This document shows, one piece after another, positions 18,974 through 28,326 of a stretch of DNA of 64,000 nt; position 1 is the stretch's first letter, and each line of letters opens with the position of its first letter. The notes beneath the pieces are model-generated. The model was given only the letters and a program-made list of their open reading frames with translations. It was not told the DNA's origin and searched no databases. The position numbers were made by a program, and so were the translations under genes. The stretch is from CAJQND01 sp051010055 (GTDB lineage Bacteria > Pseudomonadota > Alphaproteobacteria > Rhizobiales > CAJQND01). The stretch spans positions 29,311 to 93,310 of the forward strand of contig JBPCVY010000044.1 of assembly GCA_051010055.1 (NCBI GenBank). The letters are read 5' to 3'.

Positions 18974-20615
18974 TCTCGCTTGCTTGTGTCTCTTCACCTT
19001 CTGCTGCTTCGCCTTCTGCTGTTTCGGCATCTTCTTCAGCTTCCGTCGGTGGATTGAGGTCTTCTTCAGAGATAATGCCAGCGGCAACACGGGCACGCAT
19101 GATCATCGCTTCGGCTTCATCAGCGCTGATATCCATACCCTGCAAAATGCCTTCATAGCGAACAGATTCACCGCCTTTACGCTCTGTCCAGCCGGTAAGA
19201 TCGTCGGTTGCGCAGTAAGCCAGGTCTTCAACGGTTTTGATGTCATTTTCACCGAAACGCACCATCAATGCGCTGGTGACGCCTTCAATACCGGCAACTG
19301 CATCTTCAACGCCAAGCTCTTTGCGTTTGTCGTCGAGCTCGCGTGCGCGCCGTTCAAGAAATTCCTGTGCCCGGGTCTGCAGCTCAACAGCGGTTTCATC
19401 ATCAAAGCCTTCAATTTCGGCAATTTCTGAAACCGGCACATAGGCAACCTCTTCAAGGGAGGTAAATCCCTCCGAAGCAAGCAGCTGGGCAATCAGCTCA
19501 TCAACATCCAGCGCTTCCATGAATTTTTCAGAGCGCTCCAGGAATTCCTTCTGGCGGCGCTCAGATTCTTCTTGCTCGGTGAGAATATCAATGTCCCAGC
19601 CGGTCAGAAGCGAGGCGAGACGCACATTCTGGCCACGCCGCCCGATAGCCAGTGATAGCTGTTCATCGGGCACCACAACTTCGATACGCTGGGATTCTTC
19701 ATCCAGAACAACCTTGGCAACCTCTGCAGGTGCAAGGGCGTTAACAATAAAAGTTGCCGCATCAGGAGACCATTGGATGATATCGATTTTTTCACCCTGA
19801 AGCTCATTGACCACGGCTTGGACGCGCGAACCACGCATACCAACACAGGCGCCGACAGGGTCTACTGAAGATTCTTTCGACAAAACAGCGATTTTTGCCC
19901 GCGATCCCGGATCACGCGCCACAGAGACGATTTCCACGATACCGTCGTAGATTTCCGGCACTTCCTGGCCAAACAACTTGGCCATGAATTCCGGCCTCGT
20001 GCGCGAGAGGAAAATCTGCGGACCACGCTGTTCGCGGCGCACATCAAAAATATAGGCGCGGATGCGGTCACCAGCACGGAAGTTCTCGCGCGGCAGGCTT
20101 TCATCGCGTCGCACCACGGCTTCAGCGCGGCCAAGGTCGACAACCACGTTGCCATATTCAACCCGTTTAACCAGGCCATGAACCACATCGCCGGTACGGT
20201 CTTTAAACTCTTCAAACTGGCGCTCACGTTCTGCATCGCGCACCTTTTGCACGATCACCTGCTTGGCGTTTTGTGCAGCAATGCGGCCAAAATCCACCGG
20301 CGGCAAATCTTCAGCAAGAAAATCCCCTGGCTGGGCTGCCGGATTACGGTTCTTTGCTTCTTCCAGAGCAACCTCGGTGGCGTCGTTTTCAACTCTTTCA
20401 ACGACCTGCAGAAGGCGCTGCAGTTTGATTTGGCCGGTATTGGGATCAATTTCGGCGCGAATGTCGTTTTCCTGGCCATAGCGCGAACGGGCTGCACGCT
20501 GGATTGCGTCTTCCATCGCCGCAATGACCACCGCCTTTTCGATGGATTTTTCGCGCGCTACTGCGTCTGCAATCTGCAGAAGTTCCAGCCGGTTTGCGCT
20601 TATCGCTTCAACCAT
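18954..20615 (-). CDS. nusA: Transcription termination/antitermination factor NusA
   Basis: Binds RNA polymerase and nascent RNA in pausing, termination and antitermination. NusA N-domain from [25 protein letters not shown], then S1 ([21 protein letters not shown]), two KH domains ([27 protein letters not shown] and [23 protein letters not shown]), and an acidic C-terminal extension with HhH-like repeats ([32 protein letters not shown]), ending in an acidic tail of Glu/Ala. About 553 aa. The start at 20615 follows TGGAG at 8 nt. It lies 44 nt after rimP. Confidence 0.97.
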   Translation of the reverse strand: MVEAISANRLELLQIADAVAREKSIEKAVVIAAMEDAIQRAARSRYGQENDIRAEIDPNTGQIKLQRLLQVVERVENDATEVALEEAKNRNPAAQPGDFLAEDLPPVDFGRIAAQNAKQVIVQKVRDAERERQFEEFKDRTGDVVHGLVKRVEYGNVVVDLGRAEAVVRRDESLPRENFRAGDRIRAYIFDVRREQRGPQIFLSRTRPEFMAKLFGQEVPEIYDGIVEIVSVARDPGSRAKIAVLSKESSVDPVGACVGMRGSRVQAVVNELQGEKIDIIQWSPDAATFIVNALAPAEVAKVVLDEESQRIEVVVPDEQLSLAIGRRGQNVRLASLLTGWDIDILTEQEESERRQKEFLERSEKFMEALDVDELIAQLLASEGFTSLEEVAYVPVSEIAEIEGFDDETAVELQTRAQEFLERRARELDDKRKELGVEDAVAGIEGVTSALMVRFGENDIKTVEDLAYCATDDLTGWTERKGGESVRYEGILQGMDISADEAEAMIMRARVAAGIISEEDLNPPTEAEEDAETAEGEAAEGEETQASENAGEEE

Positions 20616-20659
20616 GGTTTTTGCTCCAGTCATGGGCCAGCATCGCGCCGGCTGCTTTC

Positions 20660-21199
20660 CTATTTCTCTTGCTTTTCAGCTGCACCGGCAGCTTTCAGCA
20701 ATTCATCGTTCATAACGAGTTTGGCTTCAGCCAAACCGTCAAATGGCAATCCGATTACAACCGGTTCTGCACCTTCACCCTCGCTGAACCACAATCGTAC
20801 CTCGCCATCTTCAAAACCTTCCAGCTTGCCGCGAAATCTTTTACGCCCGGCAATCATCGCTGCCATTTCCAATTTCACCTCAAACCCGGACCAGGCCTCA
20901 AAGTCAGACGGCCTTACCAGCGGCCGGTCTATACCCGGTGATGAGATTTCAAGCTGATACTTGCCCGAAATCGGGTCCTCAACATCAAGCAACGGTGAGA
21001 TTGCACGGCTGATTTCCTCACACCCGGCAATATCCATGGAGCCATCAGGGCGCTCAGCCATAATTTGAAGGGTTTGGCCATTTTGCCCGGTGATCCTTAT
21101 CTTGACCACCCGATAGCCCAAACCTTCGATTGCAGGCTCAACAATGTCGGCCACCCTGCGGGCAACCCCTTGTTCTGAACGCAACCGTATTTCTGACAC
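20660..21199 (-). CDS. rimP: Ribosome maturation factor RimP
   Basis: Needed for 30S assembly. VADIVEPAIEGLGYRVVKIRI, LQIMAERPDGSMDIAGCEEISRAISPLLDVEDPISGKYQLEISSPGIDRPLV are diagnostic (quoted in parts); the C-terminal half is an SH3-like barrel (RFRGKLEGFEDGEVRLWF). A GTG start at 21199 is chosen because the ideal site GAGGAGG stands 6 nt upstream; the open frame continues farther 5' without any site. First gene of the nusA-infB operon; the promoter should lie in 21200-21379. Confidence 0.94.
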   Translation of the reverse strand: MSEIRLRSEQGVARRVADIVEPAIEGLGYRVVKIRITGQNGQTLQIMAERPDGSMDIAGCEEISRAISPLLDVEDPISGKYQLEISSPGIDRPLVRPSDFEAWSGFEVKLEMAAMIAGRKRFRGKLEGFEDGEVRLWFSEGEGAEPVVIGLPFDGLAEAKLVMNDELLKAAGAAEKQEK

Positions 21200-21379
21200 C
21201 TGGACCTCCTCACCACATTCCCTTAGCGCCCGGTTTGGCAAAAGAAAAAGCGGGTTCCGCCGGGAACCCACTCTCCAACTTGGCCCGTTCATTTATCAAA
21301 ACGTTCAGGCTATATGAGAATGACCTGTAAAGGTGGCCACTATATATAACGGCAAGGCGACCGCTTCAACCCCGCATTT

Positions 21380-22078
21380 TCATTTGCGCCGAAATTCCAG
21401 ATATGCAGGTGTGCGCCCTTCGCGAACCGCTTTTTGCTCGTAGCGAGTGCCCTGCCAGCCTTCAGGTGGGTTACGCCAATCCACTGCAGATTGCGCGGTC
21501 CATTCAAAACCACCATGTGAAAGCATTTCACGCAGTGTCCATCGCACATAGTCCTGGATGTCGCTTGCAAACATGAAAATGCCTCCCGGTTTCAGAACCC
21601 GGTGCAGGCGGTCAAGGTTATCCCGCGCGACAAAGCGACGTTTATGGTGGCGTTTCTTTGGCCACGGATCAGGGTAGAGCAGAAAAACCTCAGAAACGGA
21701 TGCATCGCCAAGCCAATCAAGCAACTCTCTGGCATCGCCGGCGTGGACACGTACATTTTTCAAATCCTGCTCATCCACCGCTGAAAGCAGTTTCGCAACA
21801 CCATTGACGAAGGGTTCTGCTCCAATAAATCCCACATTCATGTGGGCATCGGCTTCAGCGGCCAAGTGCTCACCGCCGCCAAACCCGATTTCAATCCGTA
21901 CATCATCAATGTCCGGACCAAATAGTTTGGCAGGTGTTTCTCCGTCCCTGCTTCGAAGATCAATAGCCAGCCCAGGCAGCAAGCTTTGCATCAGCTCAGC
22001 TTGCCTGCCCTTCAGCTTGTGCCCTTGGCGGCGCCCATAAAGAAGGCGCCTTTCCTGGTCGTTGAATTCGTCAGCCAT
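21380..22078 (-). CDS. trmB: tRNA (guanine-N7-)-methyltransferase
   Basis: SAM-dependent methylation of G46 in tRNA. LYGRRQGHKLKGRQAELM near the N-terminus, the SAM motif VRIEIGFGGGEHLAAEA, the catalytic region VFLLYPDPWPKKRHHKRRFV, and the C-terminal TRYEQKAVREGRTPAYLEF are all family hallmarks. 232 aa. The frame is open far upstream inside metK, but the start at 22078 (MADEFNDQERR) matches the family. It follows metK by about 19 nt; metK supplies its cofactor. Confidence 0.96.
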   Translation of the reverse strand: MADEFNDQERRLLYGRRQGHKLKGRQAELMQSLLPGLAIDLRSRDGETPAKLFGPDIDDVRIEIGFGGGEHLAAEADAHMNVGFIGAEPFVNGVAKLLSAVDEQDLKNVRVHAGDARELLDWLGDASVSEVFLLYPDPWPKKRHHKRRFVARDNLDRLHRVLKPGGIFMFASDIQDYVRWTLREMLSHGGFEWTAQSAVDWRNPPEGWQGTRYEQKAVREGRTPAYLEFRRK

Positions 22079-22097
22079 GTCCACGGGGCTGATCTTA

Positions 22098-23267
22098 TCA
22101 TGAAAGGGCAGACTTGATGTCTTCAACCAAGTCGGTTTTTTCCCATGAGAACCCGCCATCTTGCTCCGGCTCGCGGCCAAAGTGGCCATAAGCAGCGGTG
22201 CGCTCATAAATCGGACGGGACAGGCCAAGGTGCTCGCGAATACCCCGCGGGCTGAGATCCATAACTTCGCTCAGCGCTTGCTCGATCTTGTCTTCGCCCA
22301 CAGAAGCGGTTCCTGCACAGTCCACATAAAGGGATAGCGGCTTGGAAACCCCAATCGCATAGGAAAGCTGGATTGTGCATTTTTCAGCAAGACCGGTTGC
22401 AACTACATTCTTGGCGAGATAGCGCGATGCATAAGCTGCCGAACGGTCAACCTTCGTTGGGTCCTTGCCGGAGAAAGCGCCGCCTCCATGAGGAGCAGCC
22501 CCACCATATGTATCAACGATAATTTTCCGGCCAGTCAGTCCGGCATCACCATCAGGCCCGCCGATAACAAACTTGCCCGTCGGGTTCACATAGAATTCTT
22601 CTTCCGGGCACATCCACCCGTTTGGCAGCACACCTTCCACAAACGGGCGCACCATTTCGCGGACTTCTTCCTGGCTCAAGCCTTCGTCATGCTGGGTTGA
22701 AACAACCACAGACGTGGCCCGGACAGGCTTGCCATTTACATATTCGAGACTCACCTGGCTCTTTGAATCCGGCCCGAAACCCTTAACGCTGCCAGAATGG
22801 CGAGCTTCAGCCATATCACGCAAAATACTATGTGAAAAATAAATCGGCGCCGGCATGAGCAATTTCGTTTCACTGCAAGCATAGCCAAACATGATGCCCT
22901 GATCGCCTGCGCCTTCATCCTTGTTACCGGACGCGTCTACCCCTTGGGCGATATCGGCAGACTGTTGATGCAGGTACACCGAAACTTCAGCGTTTTTCCA
23001 GTGGAAACCATCTTGCTCATAGCCGATATCGCGCACGGCGCGGCGGGCAATATCTTCGATTTTTTTATGGGTAATCGATTCCGGGCCGCGAACCTCACCT
23101 GCCAGCACAATCCGGTTGGTTGTGGTCAAGGTTTCACATGCAACGCGCGACAATGGGTCTGCGGCAAGAAAAGCATCTACGATGGCATCGGAAATGCGGT
23201 CGCAAACCTTGTCAGGATGGCCCTCTGAAACAGATTCACTGGTGAAAAGATAACTCTCTCTCGGCAC
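22098..23267 (-). CDS. metK: S-adenosylmethionine synthetase
   Basis: Makes SAM from methionine and ATP. N-terminal [23 protein letters not shown] binds ATP/methionine, [12 protein letters not shown] is the central signature, and [19 protein letters not shown] the P-loop-like motif. 389 aa from the GTG at 23267, which stands directly behind GGGGATATCC. The open frame upstream of it is the transcribed leader. It is preceded by an XRE regulator and followed by trmB, an order common in Rhizobiales. Confidence 0.96.
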   Translation of the reverse strand: MPRESYLFTSESVSEGHPDKVCDRISDAIVDAFLAADPLSRVACETLTTTNRIVLAGEVRGPESITHKKIEDIARRAVRDIGYEQDGFHWKNAEVSVYLHQQSADIAQGVDASGNKDEGAGDQGIMFGYACSETKLLMPAPIYFSHSILRDMAEARHSGSVKGFGPDSKSQVSLEYVNGKPVRATSVVVSTQHDEGLSQEEVREMVRPFVEGVLPNGWMCPEEEFYVNPTGKFVIGGPDGDAGLTGRKIIVDTYGGAAPHGGGAFSGKDPTKVDRSAAYASRYLAKNVVATGLAEKCTIQLSYAIGVSKPLSLYVDCAGTASVGEDKIEQALSEVMDLSPRGIREHLGLSRPIYERTAAYGHFGREPEQDGGFSWEKTDLVEDIKSALS

Positions 23268-23368
23268 GGATATCCCCTTTTCGCTCAAGACTTCGGTGAC
23301 CCGGCCAGCCCCCGGATTGTTCAGGATTTTGCCCCGCTCCACGAAACCAACGCGCGCAAAGCGGCACG

Positions 23369-23397
23369 TTAATGGCATTCTAAATGGATATGGTCAA
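23369..23397 (-). promoter_or_regulatory. Putative metK promoter
   Basis: On the minus strand TTGACC (23397-23392) is followed after exactly 17 nt by CATTAA (23374-23369), giving a plausible sigma-70-type promoter 100 nt before the metK GTG. The region also contains TTAG-N7-TTAA, a near match to the CtrA consensus. The transcribed leader of about 95 nt has GC-rich potential stems, but I could not match it to any SAM riboswitch class. Confidence 0.45.
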
Positions 23398-23470
23398 GAA
23401 GTTAGCAATGCAGGACTTAACCTGTCGCAATTTCCGCTGCGGCAACGGAAACGTATATTGCGAAAAACGA

Positions 23471-23875
23471 TTACTCTTTTTGCGCTCCCGCCAGTACTTT
23501 TACCAGCTCAATGAATTTCCGCCGTACAGCAGGGTCTTTGATCTCCGAAAAAGCCTTGTTTAGCTGCAAACCTTCAGTAGTATTCAAAAACTCTAAAATC
23601 ATGGTTTCCGAGCCACCTTCTGCAAATCCGTTTTCATTCACCACGCTCGGCAAATCGTCGAAGAAAAACGAAACCGGGACGCCCAAAATCTGGGCAATCT
23701 GATGGAGCCTGCTCGCGCTGACGCGGTTGGATCCTTTTTCGTACTTTTGCACTTGCTGAAATGTGAGCCCCAATTGCTCACCAAGTTTTTCCTGACTCAT
23801 GCCCTTCAACACGCGGCGCATGCGGACACGGTGGCCGACATGGACGTCGACAGGGTTGGGGTTCTTTTTAACCAT
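23471..23875 (-). CDS. XRE-family transcriptional regulator
   Basis: A 134-residue protein with a Cro/CI-type helix-turn-helix (about residues 13-67): VGHRVRMRRVLKGMSQEKLGEQLGLTFQQVQKYEKGSNRV, shown here only as the region's limits, followed by SASRLHQIAQILGVPVSFFF. The C-terminal 60 residues are helical with an acidic stretch and end VRRKFIELVKVLAGAQ. This small regulator directly upstream of metK is widespread in Rhizobiales; its targets are unknown to me. The gene lies about 200 nt after lnt and 203 nt before the metK start. Confidence 0.9.
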   Translation of the reverse strand: MVKKNPNPVDVHVGHRVRMRRVLKGMSQEKLGEQLGLTFQQVQKYEKGSNRVSASRLHQIAQILGVPVSFFFDDLPSVVNENGFAEGGSETMILEFLNTTEGLQLNKAFSEIKDPAVRRKFIELVKVLAGAQKE

Positions 23876-23930
23876 TATATTGCCTCAGACCGATATTACC
23901 GCCCCCGGTCCGACTATTCTCATTTGTGCC

Positions 23931-23969
23931 GAAGAGGCTGCGGACCTCTTCCGGTACAGTTTCGTACCG
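23931..23969. promoter_or_regulatory. Two abutting inverted repeats upstream of the XRE regulator gene
   Basis: GAAGAGG/CCTCTTC with a 7-nt loop (23931-23951) is followed with no gap by CGGTAC/GTACCG with a 6-nt loop (23952-23969). They lie about 56 nt upstream of the XRE start codon and about 107 nt after the lnt stop. No T-run follows on either strand, so a simple terminator is unlikely. They could be operators for the XRE protein itself or a structured leader. Confidence 0.45.
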
Positions 23970-24076
23970 TCACCCAATAACCAGCACAGACAAGCAATAG
24001 TACACCGTCCGCGAGCATGCAATCCAATTTCTCATGTGACTTGTGAACTAAAAACAGAAAAAACATTTCAAATGAC

Positions 24077-25702
24077 TCAATTATGCCCCTTTCGCAAAAC
24101 TTTGCCTATGAAAATTGCACACAAAAAGCCCAGAAAAATCAACATTGCGAAAAAAAGATTTCGTATACCGAAAAACAAGGTCGGTGAGGCTGCATCTGGC
24201 AGCTTTGCATCGAGAACACCCTGCGTGCCCAGGGGAAGGCTTTGCAGAACCCGTCCATAAGGGCCGATGACTGCTGAAATTCCGGTGTTTGCGGCACGAA
24301 CCATGGGAAGCCCTTCTTCAATGGCGCGCATCCGGGCTTGAGCGAAATGCTGGCGCGGCCCGAATGTGTCCCCGAACCAGGCATCATTGGTGACATTCAA
24401 CAGCCAGCCAGGGCGTTCGCTATCATCTATGACATTGCCGGAAAAAATCGCCTCATAGCAAATGAGCGGGCTTGCAGCCGGCGCATTTGGAACCGGAAGG
24501 GTCCGGGGCCCTTGTCCGGCGATGAATCCTCCTGGCAGAGTCACCAATTTTCTGAATCCAAGCGGCTCCAATACTGCGCCGAGTGGCAAGTATTCACCAA
24601 ACGGGACGAGATGAAACTTATCGGAGCGGGCTGTGACCTTCCCGTCTGCGTCAACCACCAAAACCGAATTGAAAATCGATTCCGGCGGTGATTTCACAGA
24701 GCTGCCTTCGGGCAAGCGCAAGCCGCCCGTAATCAACGTGACATTCTCTGGTAGCAAATTGCCGATCGCAGACAGCGCCTTCGGGTTTTCTTCGAGCAGA
24801 AATGGCACGGCGCTTTCCGGCCAAATTAAATGAGTAATGTCATGAACGCCGCTTCTTTCCGGCGACGTGGCGGCATCGGAAAGCTCCAGATACAACTTGA
24901 AAATTGCTTCTCTGTTGGCCGGTTTCCACTTTTCTTTCTGGGCAATGTTTGGCTGAACAATGCGCAGTTTTACATTCTCAACATAACTCGGCGATAAGCT
25001 TGTCAGCCTGTAGGTGCCGATACCCCAGGCAAGCACCGCAATGGCTGCGACAATGCCAAGGCCCATATAGGGAACAAGATTGCGCCCACTCTCTTCTTCT
25101 GCCTTGTCAGCCAAAACAGCAGGCGCCGCACAGATGAACACCATAAAGAATGTCAGGCTGTAAAGTCCGCCAAAAGCGGCCAATTGGAGCCATCCATCAA
25201 GCAAGCCGGCCGAATATCCAAGGGCGTTCCAGGGAAACCCGGTGAACAGAATTCCGCGCATCCATTCAGCAGCTGCAAATGCGCTGGCAATGGCAAAAAT
25301 CCGTGCAAACCCATCGCCCCAGAACAACATGGCCAAACCTGTGGCAACGCCATAAAAGATTCCAAGCATTAACGGGAAGATGACAAGCACCAGTGGTATC
25401 ATCCAAGCGAACAGTTCCGCCTCAACCTGAAACGCTTCGCTCACCCAGAACAAGCTGACCAAAAAGTAGCCGAACCCGAAACTCCAGCCGGTCGCCAGAG
25501 CTGGCCAGAACGCCCGCACCCGGGCCGGTGTTTGTGCGCTAATCCCGTCAAGAAGCCAGACCAGAACACATAATGAGATGATTTGGGCAGGCAGGATGTA
25601 AAGCGGTGGCGCTGCAACTGCGCACACAATGCCGGCCAACACAGCCACAAGCAGCCGCCGCCATCCCCACAGAACGATAAACTTAAGCGCAAATTCGTGC
25701 AT
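24077..25702 (-). CDS. lnt: Apolipoprotein N-acyltransferase
   Basis: Adds the third acyl chain to lipoproteins in the inner membrane. The N-terminal half holds about six membrane helices (to about residue 225). The periplasmic nitrilase-like domain carries all three catalytic residues: Glu in LIWPESAVPF, Lys in RSDKFHLVPFGEYLPLG and Cys in SPLICYEAIFSG. A C-terminal helix returns to the membrane. About 541 aa. GTG at 25711 is an alternative start. It lies 52 nt after the corC-like gene. Confidence 0.96.
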   Translation of the reverse strand: MHEFALKFIVLWGWRRLLVAVLAGIVCAVAAPPLYILPAQIISLCVLVWLLDGISAQTPARVRAFWPALATGWSFGFGYFLVSLFWVSEAFQVEAELFAWMIPLVLVIFPLMLGIFYGVATGLAMLFWGDGFARIFAIASAFAAAEWMRGILFTGFPWNALGYSAGLLDGWLQLAAFGGLYSLTFFMVFICAAPAVLADKAEEESGRNLVPYMGLGIVAAIAVLAWGIGTYRLTSLSPSYVENVKLRIVQPNIAQKEKWKPANREAIFKLYLELSDAATSPERSGVHDITHLIWPESAVPFLLEENPKALSAIGNLLPENVTLITGGLRLPEGSSVKSPPESIFNSVLVVDADGKVTARSDKFHLVPFGEYLPLGAVLEPLGFRKLVTLPGGFIAGQGPRTLPVPNAPAASPLICYEAIFSGNVIDDSERPGWLLNVTNDAWFGDTFGPRQHFAQARMRAIEEGLPMVRAANTGISAVIGPYGRVLQSLPLGTQGVLDAKLPDAASPTLFFGIRNLFFAMLIFLGFLCAIFIGKVLRKGHN

Positions 25703-25754
25703 ACCCGCCACGCTCTAAACGAATCACCGGCATTTTACACGTTTGCAAGGGTTG

Positions 25755-26810
25755 TCATTTGGCTTTCCGCACCTGCGCTGCTGCTTCTTTTTTGGCGACC
25801 GGCTTTGTATGCACCCGCAGTTTCTTTAACCGGCGAGGATCGCCCTCTAGAACCTCGAACTGCAGGCCCGAACTGTGGCGGATCAATTCTCCACGCACCG
25901 GCACACGGCCAACCAGCGTGAAAACCAGCCCGCCCAGCGTATCGGCATCGTCTTCATCTTCATCCGGCATCAAATCCACATCGACAAGTTGCTCGAGATC
26001 TTCGATTTGCGCACGCGCATCGGTGATAAGGGTCCCATCAGCCTGCCGGACAATCATCGGCGCATCCGGATCGTCGTGCTCATCTGCGATTTCGCCAACA
26101 ATTTCCTCAACCAGATCCTCAATGGACACCAGTCCGTCCGTGCCACCATACTCATCAACAACAAGCGCCAGATGGATTTGGCTGGACTGCATTTTCACAA
26201 GCAAATCAACGGCCGGCATAGATGGCGGTACAAACAGCATCTCACGCATGATTTTTGCATCGGCAATGGTGGTAGAAAGGTCCGCCCCTGCAAGATTGGG
26301 CACCATTTCAGTTGCCGGCGCTTTTTTCGGTGCGGCCTGGCTGGATTTGCGTTTGGTTTTCTTCTGTTTTGCGGTTTCTGCAATCCACTTGGCCAAATCC
26401 TTGACATGCACCATGCCCAGGGGCTCATCCAGAGTTTCGCGGTAAACCGGAATCCGTGAATGATTTGCCTCAAGAAACACAGCAAAAAGTTCAGCCAGGG
26501 TGGTTGTGTCCTCAACCGCGATAATATCGGCACGCGGCACCATGACATCTTCAATGCGCTGGCTGCCGAACTCCAGGATGTTGCGCAACATGAACCGCTC
26601 TTCTGCGGTTACATCATCAACGTTACCGGTATCGTGTTGCTCAATGACATCTTCAATGCTCGCCCGTAAACTCTGGCCGCTCTGGCCAAGAATTTTTGCG
26701 CGCAGGCCGGACCATAACTGTCCTAGTGAGTTGTGGGGTTTTGCGCCATAGCCCTTTCCGGTAGAGGAAGGGGCGGCGCTGCTACTGTCAGACTGTGATG
26801 ATTGGTTCAT
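25755..26810 (-). CDS. CorC/HlyC-family CBS domain protein
   Basis: 351 residues without the membrane DUF21 domain, so of the CorC/YbeX type: a CBS pair (VMVPRADIIAVEDTTTLAELFAVF and MLFVPPSMPAVDLLVKMQ; about residues 80-245) followed by a transporter-associated CorC_HlyC domain (GTLITDARAQIEDLEQLVDVDL). A Lys-rich insert separates the two CBS motifs. The family is linked to Mg/Co efflux and to ribosome/envelope functions; "hemolysin" is a historical label. The neighbour order ybeY-corC-lnt is conserved in many proteobacteria. Confidence 0.93.
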   Translation of the reverse strand: MNQSSQSDSSSAAPSSTGKGYGAKPHNSLGQLWSGLRAKILGQSGQSLRASIEDVIEQHDTGNVDDVTAEERFMLRNILEFGSQRIEDVMVPRADIIAVEDTTTLAELFAVFLEANHSRIPVYRETLDEPLGMVHVKDLAKWIAETAKQKKTKRKSSQAAPKKAPATEMVPNLAGADLSTTIADAKIMREMLFVPPSMPAVDLLVKMQSSQIHLALVVDEYGGTDGLVSIEDLVEEIVGEIADEHDDPDAPMIVRQADGTLITDARAQIEDLEQLVDVDLMPDEDEDDADTLGGLVFTLVGRVPVRGELIRHSSGLQFEVLEGDPRRLKKLRVHTKPVAKKEAAAQVRKAK

Positions 26811-26842
26811 TGCTGTTTCGTCAGCTGGCTGCTGCGATGATT

Positions 26843-27310
26843 CTACGCCATCGCATAGGGGTTCTCAATTCCCAATGCCGCCAGAATTTTTACCTCAAGT
26901 TCTTCCATTTTATCAGCCGCCATATCGTCCTGATGATCATAGCCCACCAAATGCAGCACGCCATGCACGATAAGGTGACACAAATGGCTTTCCAAACTCT
27001 TTCCCTGTTCTGCCGCCTCGCGGCTTACGACTCCATACCCAAGGATTATGTCGCCAACGGGGCGCGGCATTTCAGCTGACCATCCGTCTGCTGCGACGCG
27101 AGATTCAAACGAAAGCACATTGGTTGGCGCATCCTTGTTCCGGTATTCATGGTTTAACTGGCGCACTTCATCGTCATTTGCAAGTCGCACGGCAACTTCC
27201 AGTTCCGCGGTGCTTACACCCACGAATGTGAGCGCAGCTTCACCTGCCCGTTGTACAATATCGCCAACTTCGCCCCAGGCAGGCTCAACAATTTCAATAT
27301 CAATGGTCAT
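26843..27310 (-). CDS. ybeY: Endoribonuclease YbeY (16S rRNA maturation)
   Basis: Single-strand endoribonuclease acting in 16S rRNA 3' processing and ribosome quality control. The zinc site HGVLHLVGYDHQDD (three His, about residues 120-133) and the upstream VLSFE are diagnostic. 155 aa. Its start overlaps the phoH stop by 4 nt, so translation is coupled. It lies 32 nt before the corC-like gene. Confidence 0.96.
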   Translation of the reverse strand: MTIDIEIVEPAWGEVGDIVQRAGEAALTFVGVSTAELEVAVRLANDDEVRQLNHEYRNKDAPTNVLSFESRVAADGWSAEMPRPVGDIILGYGVVSREAAEQGKSLESHLCHLIVHGVLHLVGYDHQDDMAADKMEELEVKILAALGIENPYAMA

Positions 27311-28326
27311 TTCTTCTGGGCGCGCTCGTGCTTGTCATAAGCAGCAACAATGCGTGCAACCAATGGATGGCGCACTACGTCACGCTCCGTGAATGCTACA
27401 ATCTCAACACCCTTTACACCTTCAAGAATGCCCGTGGCTTCTTTCAGTCCGGATTGAATGCCTCTGGGGAGATCGACCTGGCTTGGATCGCCGGTTATCG
27501 CCATGCGGGAATCCTCCCCCAAACGGGTGAGGAACATTTTCATCTGCTGCGGCGTTGTGTTCTGGGCCTCATCAAGAATGACGAAAGCACGCGTGAGCGT
27601 GCGCCCGCGCATAAATGCCAGCGGAGCGATTTCAATTGTCTCGTCTGTGAGCCCGCGCTGAACCTGGTTGCCGGGCATGGTGTCGTAGAGCGCATCGTAA
27701 AGGGGCCTGAGGTAAGGGTCGACCTTTTCCTTCAAATCACCAGGCAAAAAGCCAAGCCGTTCGCCTGCCTCCACCGCCGGGCGGGACAAAATTATTCTGT
27801 CCACTTCACCTGCCATAAGTGCTGCGGCGGCACACGCGACAGCCAGATACGTCTTGCCGGTGCCCGCCGGGCCAATGCCAAAGGTCATTTCGTTTGATTG
27901 CAAAGCACGAATGTAATCGCCTTGCAGGGGCGAACGCGGCAATATAGTTTTGCGGCGGGTTTTGATCTGAATGCCATCGGATGATGTTTTCGGTTTGGCA
28001 CCCTTTCCCACACGTTTGGACGCAGGCGTGCGATTTTCCTCTGCAGAGTAAATCCGCACCGCGCCGTCTACATCGCCCGGGGTAATCTCAAAGCCGTCAA
28101 CCAGCCGGTCATAAAGCTCTGCAAGAACAAGACGGGCGCTTTCCACTGCTTCCGGGTTGCCTTTCATTGAGACATGGTTACCGCGCGGCGTGAGCTGCAG
28201 GCCGAGCCGGTCTTCAATCAGGGCAAGATGCTGGTCATGTTCTCCAAAGAGATTTGACAGGAGACGATTGTCGTCAAATGTAATGACTTCGTCATGTTCT
28301 GCTGTTTCAGCTCGCAGTGTGCTCAA
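27307..28326 (-). CDS. phoH: PhoH-like ATPase
   Basis: Cytoplasmic P-loop ATPase of the PhoH/YbeZ family, often paired with YbeY in RNA metabolism. Walker [16 protein letters not shown] (about residue 160), Walker [20 protein letters not shown], and the arginine/sensor region [15 protein letters not shown]. An N-terminal KH-like part precedes it. The start is a TTG at 28326 with GGAG 9 nt upstream, inside the end of miaB (20-nt overlap). 339 aa. Confidence 0.95.
   Translation of the reverse strand: MSTLRAETAEHDEVITFDDNRLLSNLFGEHDQHLALIEDRLGLQLTPRGNHVSMKGNPEAVESARLVLAELYDRLVDGFEITPGDVDGAVRIYSAEENRTPASKRVGKGAKPKTSSDGIQIKTRRKTILPRSPLQGDYIRALQSNEMTFGIGPAGTGKTYLAVACAAAALMAGEVDRIILSRPAVEAGERLGFLPGDLKEKVDPYLRPLYDALYDTMPGNQVQRGLTDETIEIAPLAFMRGRTLTRAFVILDEAQNTTPQQMKMFLTRLGEDSRMAITGDPSQVDLPRGIQSGLKEATGILEGVKGVEIVAFTERDVVRHPLVARIVAAYDKHERAQKK

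Noticed and set aside
17598..19430. 610-aa open frame on the plus strand opposite infB, the ylxR-like gene and nusA
   Set aside because: It is rich in Ser, Arg and Ala with no domain and is the mirror of strongly conserved genes; long antisense frames come from codon bias.
23268..23470. SAM-II or SAM/SAH riboswitch before metK
   Set aside because: I could not align the conserved cores; only generic GC-rich stems are present.
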